The notes below the pieces were generated by a model. The model ran no database searches. It was not told the origin of the DNA and saw nothing but the letters and a program-made list of their open reading frames with translations. The position numbers were made by a program, and so were the translations under genes. From Acetobacter oryzoeni (GTDB lineage: Bacteria; Pseudomonadota; Alphaproteobacteria; Acetobacterales; Acetobacteraceae), in the NCBI RefSeq assembly GCF_004014775.2, contig NZ_CP042808.1, positions 1,420,001 through 1,484,000 on the forward strand: a stretch of DNA of 64,000 bases, written 5' to 3'. The stretch's first letter is position 1, and the number at the start of each line of letters is the position of its first letter. Below, piece by piece: positions 8,028-16,076 of the stretch.

Positions 8028-9268
8028 GAGGCCTCGGGTTTCTGAGCAACCCACTGTGTTACCGGCATGGCGGGGCGGAAACCATGAAGAGACCCTATTT
8101 TTTCTAACCGGGATACAGAGATACGCGTAAGCGTTCCCCCCCATTCCTGCATGGCACGCAGCAATCGGGCTTCTGTTTCAGCCACCACGGCATTCACCAC
8201 AATACGCCCGCCTGGTTTAAGGGCCTGCCATGCAGTTTCCAACACGCCTGCACGGCTTGCTCCGCCGCCAATAAAAATGGCATCGGGCTTTGGCAAATCT
8301 TCCATGCCTTCTGGCGCTCGGGCTTGCCTTACTTCTAACCCCGGTACACCAAGAGCCGCCGCATTACGTGCAATGCGCGCAACCCGTTCTGGCTGCGCTT
8401 CAATACACACTGCACGGCAGGAAGGAGAGGCCAACATCCATTCAATACTGATGGAACCAGCTCCTCCGCCAATATCCCACAATAATTCGCCTGCCCGCGG
8501 TGCTAGGGATGACAGCGTAACCGCACGAATTTCCCGCTTTGTAAGCTGACCATCATGTTCGAAGCCCGTATCGGGCAGCCCGTTGGTTAGTGGCAAAGTG
8601 TGGGAAGCGCTTTGAGCATCTATCTCCAGCGCGATCAGATTAAGCCGCTGGAGCTTATCTGGCGCACCTTCATGGGCATAAAAACTGTGTACAGCTTCAT
8701 GTGGGCCACCTAGCCGTTCCAACACATGGCAGCGCGTAGCACCCAATCCTTTACCAACAAGCCAGTTAGCCAAAACATGCGGCGTATTTTCATCCGCAGA
8801 CAGCACAATAACGCGGCCAGATGGCTGCAAAGCTGGATAAAGCTGCTCTATGGACCGGCCACATAAGGATACCACCCGGCAATCCTGCTCTGCCCATCCA
8901 AGCCGACTGCATGCCAAGGCCACAGAAGATGGCGCCGGTAAGCACAGCATTTCCTGCGGAGGGATAGAACGCGCCAGTGTGCTCCCCACACCAAAAAAGA
9001 ATGGGTTACCAGATGCCAGAACCACAGTGGGTAAACCCTTCCGGGCAAGAATGGCATCTATTCCATGCTCAAAAGGCGTGGGCCATGCAAGTGTTTTTCC
9101 TTGCACCAATGGGGCTGCCAACTCCAGATGGCGCGCACCACCCACCACAAAATCGGCTTGTGCGAGAATAGCGCGTGCAACGGGAGAAAGACCTTCTACA
9201 CCATCTTCCCCAATCCCAATCAGGGTTAACCACGGCGTTTGTGGCGCATGTTGGGGTTGATTGGTCAT
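8024..9268 (-). CDS. cobL: Precorrin-6Y C5,15-methyltransferase (decarboxylating)
   Basis: A 414-residue CobL, a fusion of a CbiE-type methylase (residues about 1-205) and a CbiT-type methyltransferase/decarboxylase (about 215-410). The first half has LIGIGEDGVEGLSPVARAIL and VVLASGNPFFFGVGSTLAR. The second half has TKREIRAVTLSSLAPRAGE, LWDIGGGAGSISIEWMLA and DAIFIGGGASRAGV, the SAM-binding and CbiT motifs. It methylates C5 and C15 and decarboxylates the acetate side chain at C12. Its stop overlaps the cobE start. It faces divergent cobK, about 90 bp away. Confidence 0.94.
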   Translation of the reverse strand: MTNQPQHAPQTPWLTLIGIGEDGVEGLSPVARAILAQADFVVGGARHLELAAPLVQGKTLAWPTPFEHGIDAILARKGLPTVVLASGNPFFFGVGSTLARSIPPQEMLCLPAPSSVALACSRLGWAEQDCRVVSLCGRSIEQLYPALQPSGRVIVLSADENTPHVLANWLVGKGLGATRCHVLERLGGPHEAVHSFYAHEGAPDKLQRLNLIALEIDAQSASHTLPLTNGLPDTGFEHDGQLTKREIRAVTLSSLAPRAGELLWDIGGGAGSISIEWMLASPSCRAVCIEAQPERVARIARNAAALGVPGLEVRQARAPEGMEDLPKPDAIFIGGGASRAGVLETAWQALKPGGRIVVNAVVAETEARLLRAMQEWGGTLTRISVSRLEKIGSLHGFRPAMPVTQWVAQKPEAS

Positions 9269-9358
9269 TCATCCATTCCTTTTTTGGCACATACTTGCGC
9301 GGCAACGGCCTCGGCTTTTACAACACTTTTGTTTTTCATGCTGTAAAGCTTGTGCCTA

Positions 9359-10162
9359 ATGCCTTCATCTTCCAATAATTTTCGCGTTCTTGTTCTGGGA
9401 GGCACCACGGAAGCCTCTGCTTTGTGCCGTTATCTGGAACAGGAGCCTTCTATCAGTGCCACGCTTTCTCTTGCCGGGGTAACCAAGCAGCCGCATTTGC
9501 CCACGTTATCCGTGCGGATTGGCGGGTTTGGTGGCTCTGATGGGCTGAGCACGTGGCTGAAAACTCACGCCATCAACGCCGTAATAGATGCCACTCACCC
9601 TTTTGCGGCCACCATGAGCCAACATGCCGCCACGGCCTGTGCCGCTACGCAAATACCTTTGTTGCGTTTGGAACGATCGGGCTGGCAGGAAATGCCGGGC
9701 GATACATGGCTCCATGCCGCCAATCTGGCAGAAGCGGCCAATCTATTAGCCAATTCCCCAAAATGGAACACGGCATCACAGCGTATTTTTTTAACAACAG
9801 GCCGTAAGGAGTTGGCGCCGTTTAAAATTGCGCCACAGCATCATTACCTCATCCGCTCTATTGATGCGCCAGATCCTGCTTCCTTACCTCCGCACGCAAC
9901 CATCCTGCTGGATCGCGGTCCTTTTGACGTGCAGAATGAAGCCAAGCTGATGCAGGATTACGGCATCACACTTCTGGTTTCAAAAAACTCTGGCGGCAGT
10001 GCAACATACCCCAAGCTGGAGGCTGCACGCCTGCTGCGTATTCCCGTCCTGATGATTGATCGCCCAGCGGCTTGCCCGAACATCCCTACAGTAGAAACGG
10101 CCCAGCAAGCCATGGCATGGTTACAGGCGCATCAGGCAGCATCAACCCGCCGTAAAGTATAG
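9359..10162 (+). CDS. cobK: Precorrin-6A reductase
   Basis: A 267-residue CobK/CbiJ, the NAD(P)H-dependent enzyme that reduces precorrin-6A to precorrin-6B. The N terminus FRVLVLGGTTEASALCRYL is the family signature. AVIDATHPFAATMSQHA, FLTTGRKEL and LLVSKNSGG follow. The ATG at 9359 was chosen over an in-frame TTG at 9350. No good ribosome-binding site is visible for either. Alone on the plus strand within the cob cluster, it shares a promoter gap with cobL. Its 3' end overlaps the 3' end of cobJ by 31 bp tail to tail. Confidence 0.92.
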   Translation: MPSSSNNFRVLVLGGTTEASALCRYLEQEPSISATLSLAGVTKQPHLPTLSVRIGGFGGSDGLSTWLKTHAINAVIDATHPFAATMSQHAATACAATQIPLLRLERSGWQEMPGDTWLHAANLAEAANLLANSPKWNTASQRIFLTTGRKELAPFKIAPQHHYLIRSIDAPDPASLPPHATILLDRGPFDVQNEAKLMQDYGITLLVSKNSGGSATYPKLEAARLLRIPVLMIDRPAACPNIPTVETAQQAMAWLQAHQAASTRRKV

Positions 10163-10890
10163 AACCACGGTTCACCATTGGGCCGATCCACCAAACGGCT
10201 GGCTTTGCAGCCTATCAGCACCAATGTGCTCATATCGGCCCATTCGGCATTGGCTTCTTGCAAGGTAGAAAGCCGCACGGCCTCATCGGGCCGCCCTATG
10301 GCGCGTGCAAAAGCAACGGGAATAGTGGAGGGTAAAACACCCCGCAAATGCTCCAATGCCTCCCCCAACTGCCACGGACGGGCATGAGAGCGTGGATTAT
10401 ACAGCGCAATCACAAAGCCAGCTTGTGCTGCCAGCCGCAAACGTTCAAGCACCACATCCCAAGGTTTGAGGTTATCTGAAAGGGACATCACGCAGAAATC
10501 CCCACCCAAGGGGGCTCCTAACCGCGCCGCCGCTGCCAAAACCGCACTCAGGCCGGGAACAACGCTGATATCCAGCGCACGCCATTTATCCGGCCCTTGC
10601 TCTAATGCCTCAAACACAGCGCTAGCCATGCCAAACACGCCGGCATCTCCACCAGAAACAACAGCCACATGCCGCCCCTGCTCTGCCATTTCCAAAGCAT
10701 GCCGGGCACGATCCAGCTCCACCCTGTTGTCTGAGGCATGACGAACAACATGCGGAGGGACTTCTACCCGGTTTACATATGGCCCATACCCAACCAGATC
10801 TGTTGCTTTAGCCAAGGCCTGATCTGCCTGCGGGGTACGCTGAAGGCTGTTACCCGGCCCCAACCCTACAATGGTAACACTGCCCTTCAT
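10132..10890 (-). CDS. cobJ: Precorrin-3B C17-methyltransferase
   Basis: A 252-residue CobJ/CbiH that methylates C17 and contracts the ring. It has the methylase motif VTIVGLGPGNSLQRTP, DLVGYGPYVNRV, VVSGGDAGVFGMASAVFE and ALYNPRSHARPWQ, all typical of CobJ. The start overlaps the cobI stop by four bases (ATGA), which indicates coupling. The tail overlaps convergent cobK, so transcription of the two strands interferes over 31 bp. Confidence 0.94.
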   Translation of the reverse strand: MKGSVTIVGLGPGNSLQRTPQADQALAKATDLVGYGPYVNRVEVPPHVVRHASDNRVELDRARHALEMAEQGRHVAVVSGGDAGVFGMASAVFEALEQGPDKWRALDISVVPGLSAVLAAAARLGAPLGGDFCVMSLSDNLKPWDVVLERLRLAAQAGFVIALYNPRSHARPWQLGEALEHLRGVLPSTIPVAFARAIGRPDEAVRLSTLQEANAEWADMSTLVLIGCKASRLVDRPNGEPWFYTLRRVDAA

Positions 10891-11612
10891 CTCACACCTT
10901 TTCGACCTGGCAGCAAAACCAGCGAGAAATAAGGCACGCTATCTTCCTGCTCCTGCAAAGCACACATACGGGTATTTTCCTGCGTGCCACGTTCAACATA
11001 TACGGCATCTGACAAACGGCCTGCTTTTTCCAGTGCCCGCTTAACCTGCGGCATGTTACGGCCTGTTTTCATGATAACTGCGGCATCTGCCTGCTCTAGC
11101 CAGTTGGTCAGCTTTTCTTCTGGCAACGTGGCTGGAAGAACGCACAACACGTCATCTCCATGCGTTATGGGCAGATGCGCCTGTGTCCAGCACCCATTCA
11201 TGGCCATAATACCGGGCACAACCTCGGTTTCAAAACCAGCTTTCAGCCGGTCAAAAAGATACATGGCCGAGCCGTAAAGGAAGGGATCGCCCTCACATAA
11301 CAGAACAACGTCCTGCCCTTTATCTAACCGTTGCGCCAGATTATGTGCGCATTCATCATAAAATTGCCCCATGCCCCCATGATATGCTGGATTGGCAACA
11401 GAGATTTCTGTTGTAAATGGATATTCCAGCCGCAATTCCTCAGCATCCGGGGCAATATGCGCACGTGCAATGGTGCGCGCATGGCCCGGCCTGTCATGCC
11501 GGCAGAAATACGCTACCACCTTTGCCGCCTGCACCAGCCGGACTGCCCGAACAGTCATGAGTTCCGGATCACCCGGCCCTACGCCAACAACCTGCAATGT
11601 GCCGCGTGTCAT
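10887..11612 (-). CDS. cobI: Precorrin-2 C20-methyltransferase
   Basis: A 241-residue CobI that adds the C20 methyl to precorrin-2, the first committed step of corrin synthesis. The N-terminal motif LQVVGVGPGDPELMTVRAVR, the CEGDPFLYGSAMYLF loop and VVPGIMAMNGCW match the family. Its start lies directly behind the cobH stop. Together with cobH, cobG and cobJ it forms a tightly packed operon. Confidence 0.94.
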   Translation of the reverse strand: MTRGTLQVVGVGPGDPELMTVRAVRLVQAAKVVAYFCRHDRPGHARTIARAHIAPDAEELRLEYPFTTEISVANPAYHGGMGQFYDECAHNLAQRLDKGQDVVLLCEGDPFLYGSAMYLFDRLKAGFETEVVPGIMAMNGCWTQAHLPITHGDDVLCVLPATLPEEKLTNWLEQADAAVIMKTGRNMPQVKRALEKAGRLSDAVYVERGTQENTRMCALQEQEDSVPYFSLVLLPGRKGVR

Positions 11613-12242
11613 TTATTCACGCTCACAGGCCAGAGCATTTACAGCAGCAGCAGCCATGGCGCTTCCCCCCGGGCGGCCACGCACCACAAGCCAAGGCACA
11701 TCCTTACGGAGGGAAAGAGCTTCCTTAGATTCCATGGCTCCCACAAAACCTACAGGCAGCCCAATGATAGCTGCCGGATACGGTGCCCCTGCATCCAGCA
11801 TTTCCAGCAAATGGAATAATGCTGTTGGCGCATTGCCAATGGCGACCACTGCACCTGCCAGCTTTTCGCCCCACAAATCCAGCGCGGCAGCTGAGCGGGT
11901 GTTGCCAATCTGGCGGGCCAGTTCTGGCGTGCGGCTATCACGCAGCGTGCAAATAACCGCATTATCAGCAGGCAAACGCGCCCGCGTTACCCCGTGTGCT
12001 ACCATTTCGGAATCACACAAAATATTGCAGCCTTTTTTCAGGGCTGTGCGGGCAGCTGTAACAAAATCTGCCGTCATGCTGACAGATTGCGCCATCTCCA
12101 CCATGCCACAGGCATGAATAATGCGCACAACAACCTGTGCTTCTTCTGGCGTAAAGGCAGAAAGATCAGCTTCTGCCCGAATGGTCGCGAAGGAGCGTTC
12201 GTAAATAGCTGCTCCATCCTTGATATACTCATACGCGGCCAT
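11613..12242 (-). CDS. cobH: Precorrin-8X methylmutase
   Basis: A 209-residue CobH that moves a methyl from C11 to C12 to give hydrogenobyrinate. Motifs include YIKDGAAIYERSFATIRAEA at the N terminus and RIIHACGMVEMAQSV with the catalytic histidine. AIGNAPTALFHLLEML and GLPVGFVGAMESKEAL are also diagnostic. The 5' end overlaps the end of cobG by 14 bp, so it is probably reached by ribosomes finishing cobG. Confidence 0.95.
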   Translation of the reverse strand: MAAYEYIKDGAAIYERSFATIRAEADLSAFTPEEAQVVVRIIHACGMVEMAQSVSMTADFVTAARTALKKGCNILCDSEMVAHGVTRARLPADNAVICTLRDSRTPELARQIGNTRSAAALDLWGEKLAGAVVAIGNAPTALFHLLEMLDAGAPYPAAIIGLPVGFVGAMESKEALSLRKDVPWLVVRGRPGGSAMAAAAVNALACERE

Positions 12243-13461
12243 TCATTATCCTTTCCTGTGGCTTGGTGCCTATAAAATAGTCTTCGACTGCTCTGTCATC
12301 TGGAAAAAATCGCATGACAGGCCCCGATGCCGTGCCATTGCAGATAAGCCCGTAGCCATTTTGGGCGGCAACCACTGTCCAGCTTGCTTTTGCAGGGTGC
12401 GCACAACCTTTACTGCACCCCGATACATGCAGGCTTTCCTCTGCCTTCAAACCATGCGCCAGTGTTCTTGCCAGAGCTTGGGTTTCACCTTCTGCCTGTA
12501 CGCACCCTGCATTGCCCATACAGGCAGAAACCCGCAAAATAGGATTGGTGCTTGTATCCACCATACCCGCCACATGTGGCGGGTATGGCAGACCATGCAG
12601 AATAATGCTGTGCCACGGCGTAAGCCGCAGAATGCCATCTCCATTTCGTGCGTGATTGGCACAACTTCGCAGCATGGCAGATGTTAAAATGCCTAGTGGC
12701 GCATTTAGGGCATATAAAGCTTGTCCTATTTTACCTGCCAACAAAGCTGAATCAGGCGCATCTACCGCCGGAACTTCTACCGGATTGCCTTGCTCATTAA
12801 CGGACTGAAAGAGCATTTTACCCGTTTCTGGATATCGTGCAGGCCGTTTACTTTTGGGAATAGCGATAAAAGCCTGAGCCAGTTTGATAGCCAATTCAAC
12901 AGCAGCCTGAACAGATGCAGCCTTGCTTTTCTGATTGCCACATACAACAGACCAGAACCCTGCCCCAGTGGCCTGCAGCATAATATCGGCCTTTAACAGC
13001 CCGATAGTAAACAGCCCCCCGCCATCTACCGCAAAACCGAACTTATCCGGCAATGCAGAAAGGCTGTTGGCATGACACAAAGCTGCTCGCAAAGCTGCGG
13101 CACATTCCAATGTATCCGGAGCACAGGAAGGATCACACCCCGCTAAGGGAGATACCAATAATGCCAAGCGTTTTTCATGCTCAGGATTGGCCATACCCAA
13201 ACCTGCCAGAACAGCCAGTTCGGGAAAACGCAAAGCGTTGTTGTGAGAAAAACCACGTAATTGCAGACTGGCGCGGTTGGTAAGGCAAATCAGACCATTG
13301 CCTTCACGCTCTGCAATCTGTGCCAGAAAAACGGCCTGCGCCGCAGTTATCCGACCAAAGGCAGGCCTTACCCGCACCAGCCAACCATCTTTGGCCTGCA
13401 TGGGGGCAAACAGGCCCGGACACCACCCTTTAACCTCTGGTGGCGTAAAACGCTGTGTCAC
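12229..13461 (-). CDS. cobG: Precorrin-3B synthase CobG
   Basis: A 410-residue CobG of the sulfite/nitrite reductase fold, the oxygen-dependent enzyme that makes precorrin-3B. This marks the cluster as the aerobic pathway. Two ferredoxin-like half domains are seen. Early residues are GWCPGLFAPMQAKDGWLVRVR and NRASLQLRG. The siroheme/[4Fe-4S] cysteines lie late (SACMGNAGC and HVSGCSKGCAHP, about residues 318-360). It is the first gene of the cob operon, with an AAGGAGG ribosome-binding site just ahead of its ATG. No cobalamin riboswitch motif was seen in the 170 bases upstream. Confidence 0.92.
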   Translation of the reverse strand: MTQRFTPPEVKGWCPGLFAPMQAKDGWLVRVRPAFGRITAAQAVFLAQIAEREGNGLICLTNRASLQLRGFSHNNALRFPELAVLAGLGMANPEHEKRLALLVSPLAGCDPSCAPDTLECAAALRAALCHANSLSALPDKFGFAVDGGGLFTIGLLKADIMLQATGAGFWSVVCGNQKSKAASVQAAVELAIKLAQAFIAIPKSKRPARYPETGKMLFQSVNEQGNPVEVPAVDAPDSALLAGKIGQALYALNAPLGILTSAMLRSCANHARNGDGILRLTPWHSIILHGLPYPPHVAGMVDTSTNPILRVSACMGNAGCVQAEGETQALARTLAHGLKAEESLHVSGCSKGCAHPAKASWTVVAAQNGYGLICNGTASGPVMRFFPDDRAVEDYFIGTKPQERIMNGRV

Positions 13462-13631
13462 GCTATCTGCCTCCTTTTCTGGCTACGGCGGATACAAAAT
13501 CTCTCTTCACGGCCGCCCTGTTACGCAACACAAGCCCTGCTTGTCAAAAAGCCGGACATGCTTGTCCATTCCGTTTCAAAGCACAGCGTGGTTTTACGTC
13601 TCTTAACTGTAATCTGTGGTATGAAATACAG

Positions 13632-14168
13632 ATGAGTATAATATCCACTTCCCCCATCCGTTTGGGCTTGATAGCTGGTTTGTTTTTTTCTGTATCAAAC
13701 CTTTATCCTACGTATGCTCGTGCGCGTGAGACAGTGCTCGATCCTGCCGCACAGGCCACGCACGCGCTGGTAAAGCAGATAGGCGAACAGCGCTTTACTG
13801 CACCGGATTTTCGCCCGGGCACTGTGCGCCACATGGTCATGTTTCAATTCCGCCCCACGGCGACTGCCGCAGAAAAGCAGGAAGTGACACGTCGCTTTCT
13901 GGAACTGGCAACACACTCACGCCGTCCGAACGGCGCACCCGTTGTTGCCAGCTTGGAGGCTGGGCCGCAAAACAGCGGTGAAAATGCTGATCTGGGGCTG
14001 GATTACGGATACCTTGTAACCTTCCGCTCAGAAGGTGATCGTAATTACTATGTTGGCCGCCCTATTGTACATACGAGTGGCTGTTTTGACCCCGCGCATG
14101 ATGCGTTCAAAAAGTTTGCCGCACCATTTCTAGCGAATGTGGTCGTTTTTGATTTTACCGTAAAATAA
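13632..14168 (+). CDS. Exported Dabb-domain (stress-responsive barrel) protein
   Basis: A 178-residue protein with an N-terminal export signal (MSIISTSPIRLGLIAGLFFS, cleavage probably after the following TYARA). A Dabb-type alpha/beta barrel follows: VRHMVMFQFRPTATAAEKQE, then DYGYLVTFRSEGDRNYYVGR and HDAFKKFAAPFLANVVVFDF. Dabb proteins are small dimeric barrels of loosely defined stress or polyketide-related roles, and an exported form is not unusual. The start at 13632 gives the signal peptide; the frame stays open upstream to 13455 without reason to use it. It diverges from cobG. Function unknown. Confidence 0.75.
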   Translation: MSIISTSPIRLGLIAGLFFSVSNLYPTYARARETVLDPAAQATHALVKQIGEQRFTAPDFRPGTVRHMVMFQFRPTATAAEKQEVTRRFLELATHSRRPNGAPVVASLEAGPQNSGENADLGLDYGYLVTFRSEGDRNYYVGRPIVHTSGCFDPAHDAFKKFAAPFLANVVVFDFTVK

Positions 14169-14169
14169 A

Positions 14170-14190
14170 GGGGAGAGAAGAACTCTCCCC
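14170..14190. terminator. Hairpin between the Dabb gene and fumC
   Basis: GGGGAGAG/CTCTCCCC, an 8-bp perfect stem with an AAGAA loop, starts two bases after the Dabb stop codon. It lies between two convergent genes. There is no T-run, so it would be a weak or factor-assisted terminator. Confidence 0.5.
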
Positions 14191-14211
14191 ACACTGTAAA
14201 CCCTGCAGTAT

Positions 14212-15660
14212 TCAGGCGCCAGCAACGCCTTCTCCCACCATATCAAGTGGGTTCACCACCTTCTCGAAGGTGGCGGCATCTACGTAGCCGGATTTCAAGG
14301 CTGCATCCTTAAGGGAAAGATCATGCTCCATGGCAATGTGCGCAATTTCTGCAGCTTTGTCATACCCAATGACAGGAGCCAATGCCGTAACAAGCATAAC
14401 GGACCCACCCACATTCTGCTTAAGCCGCTTTTCGTTCAGTTGTGTGCCTTCCACAGAGAAAATGCGGAAATTATGACAGCCATCTGCCAGAATACGGATA
14501 CTGGCAAGACAGTTGGCCAGTATGACCGGCCGCATAACATTCAGATCCAACTGGCCCTGACTGGCCGCAAAAGCAATCGTGTTGTCATTGCCCAGCACCT
14601 GCGTGGCAATCATCACCATTGCCTCACATTGGGTTGGGTTCACCTTGCCGGGCATGATGGAAGATCCGGGTTCATTTTCCGGCAGGTGCAATTCACCTAA
14701 CCCACAACGAGGGCCGGAAGCCAGCCAGCGCATATCATTGGCAATTTTCAGCAATGGCACTGCCAAGCCGCGCAAACCTGCGGATGTTCTGGCCATGGCA
14801 TCCAACCCACTTAACGCGGCAAACTTGTTAGGTGCCGTAACAAAAGGCTGTTTTGTTAGTTCTGCTATACGTGCAGCTATAGCCTTACTGAAACCTGCCG
14901 GTGCATTCAGCCCCGTGCCCACAGCAGTGCCCCCAGCGGCAAGTTCGAACAAAGCTTTACGATCTTTACGCAGGCCGCAAAGTGCATCTTCAAGCATCTG
15001 CACCCAGCCAGACCACTCCTGCCCTACTGTTAAAGGCACGGCATCCTGCAAATGGGTACGGCCAATTTTGACAACGTCCATCCATTGCTCAGCCTTCTGG
15101 CGCAAGGCTTCTATAAGCTTTTCTACACTGGGCAAAAGTCGATTTTCAATTTCCAGCAATGTTACAACATGCATGGCCGTAGGAAATGAATCGTTGCTGG
15201 ATTGGCCCATATTCACATCATCATTGGGGTGAACAGGCGTTTTGGAGCCAATTTTGCCGCCTACAAGTTGAATGGCACGGTTTGCAATAACCTCATTCAC
15301 ATTCATATTTGTTTGGGTGCCAGACCCTGTCTGCCAGACAAACAGCGGAAAATGTGCATCCAGCTTACCCGCGGTCACTTCATCTGCAACCGTGGCGATC
15401 AGATCCGCCTTCCATTGCGGCATACGTCCTTCTGCTGCGTTCACCAATGCAGCTGCTTTTTTGACAATGCCGTAAGCATGGTAAAGTGGAAGAGGCATAC
15501 GCTCTGTACCAATGGAAAAGTGCACCAGACTACGCTGAGTTTGTGCGCCCCAGTATTTATCTGCCGGAACATCTATGGTGCCCATTGAGTCTCGTTCCTG
15601 CCGAACGCCTGTGGCCTGAATACCTACGGGGCAAAAACGAATTTGCGGATTATTGCTCAT
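14212..15660 (-). CDS. fumC: Class II fumarate hydratase
   Basis: A 482-residue fumarase C of the TCA cycle, interconverting fumarate and malate without an iron-sulfur cluster. The aspartase/fumarase signature GSSIMPGKVNP is present at about residue 335. Substrate-binding segments include QTGSGTQTNMNVNEVIANRA (about 108-127) and HPNDDVNMGQSSNDSFPTAM (about 142-161). It has about 15 extra N-terminal residues compared with E. coli FumC. The gene is monocistronic, convergent with the Dabb gene. Confidence 0.95.
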   Translation of the reverse strand: MSNNPQIRFCPVGIQATGVRQERDSMGTIDVPADKYWGAQTQRSLVHFSIGTERMPLPLYHAYGIVKKAAALVNAAEGRMPQWKADLIATVADEVTAGKLDAHFPLFVWQTGSGTQTNMNVNEVIANRAIQLVGGKIGSKTPVHPNDDVNMGQSSNDSFPTAMHVVTLLEIENRLLPSVEKLIEALRQKAEQWMDVVKIGRTHLQDAVPLTVGQEWSGWVQMLEDALCGLRKDRKALFELAAGGTAVGTGLNAPAGFSKAIAARIAELTKQPFVTAPNKFAALSGLDAMARTSAGLRGLAVPLLKIANDMRWLASGPRCGLGELHLPENEPGSSIMPGKVNPTQCEAMVMIATQVLGNDNTIAFAASQGQLDLNVMRPVILANCLASIRILADGCHNFRIFSVEGTQLNEKRLKQNVGGSVMLVTALAPVIGYDKAAEIAHIAMEHDLSLKDAALKSGYVDAATFEKVVNPLDMVGEGVAGA

Positions 15661-16076
15661 AATACATTACCTCCCTGCTGGCCCGTTGCGTTACGTTCCG
15701 CCAGCTTTCTGGTTTGAGCAGCATAGACCTCTTCCGCGCCTAAAAATGAGGCCACGACCATCACATTTAGACGATTATAATTTTCAATCAGATATTTATA
15801 AGTTTTTTAAAATTTACTTATATTTGTATTTTGATGATTTTTTACTGAAGTAAGCACCAGAAAAACCAGGATGCATTTCTGCTATGAATTTGGCCTCTTC
15901 ATAGACTTGCTATAGCCAAACGTTTATTCTACACGCTTTGTTTATATCATTCAAAAGGGCGTGACGTTTTGCGCCCTCATGGACTTGGCTCAATGCATGA
16001 TTACACAAACAATTATCATGCAAATAATTTCATCGTGAAATGGTACAGCATTCAACGTGCACATACCGTGGAAAAT
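15661..16076. other. Divergent promoter region fumC / porin
   Basis: About 415 bases, AT-rich around 15770-15840, holding the promoters of fumC (minus) and the porin (plus). A hairpin AGGGCG/CGCCCT (15956-15961/15972-15977) with a 10-base loop lies about 100 bases before the porin ATG, just after a TATAT at about 15942. It could form the 5' end of the porin message, where stem-loops often stabilise outer-membrane protein mRNAs (inference). No small gene with a ribosome-binding site was found. Confidence 0.4.

Noticed and set aside
13462..13631. Possible cobalamin riboswitch before cobG
   Set aside because: I looked for the conserved B12-box (GCCACTG) and the surrounding core and did not see them on either strand.
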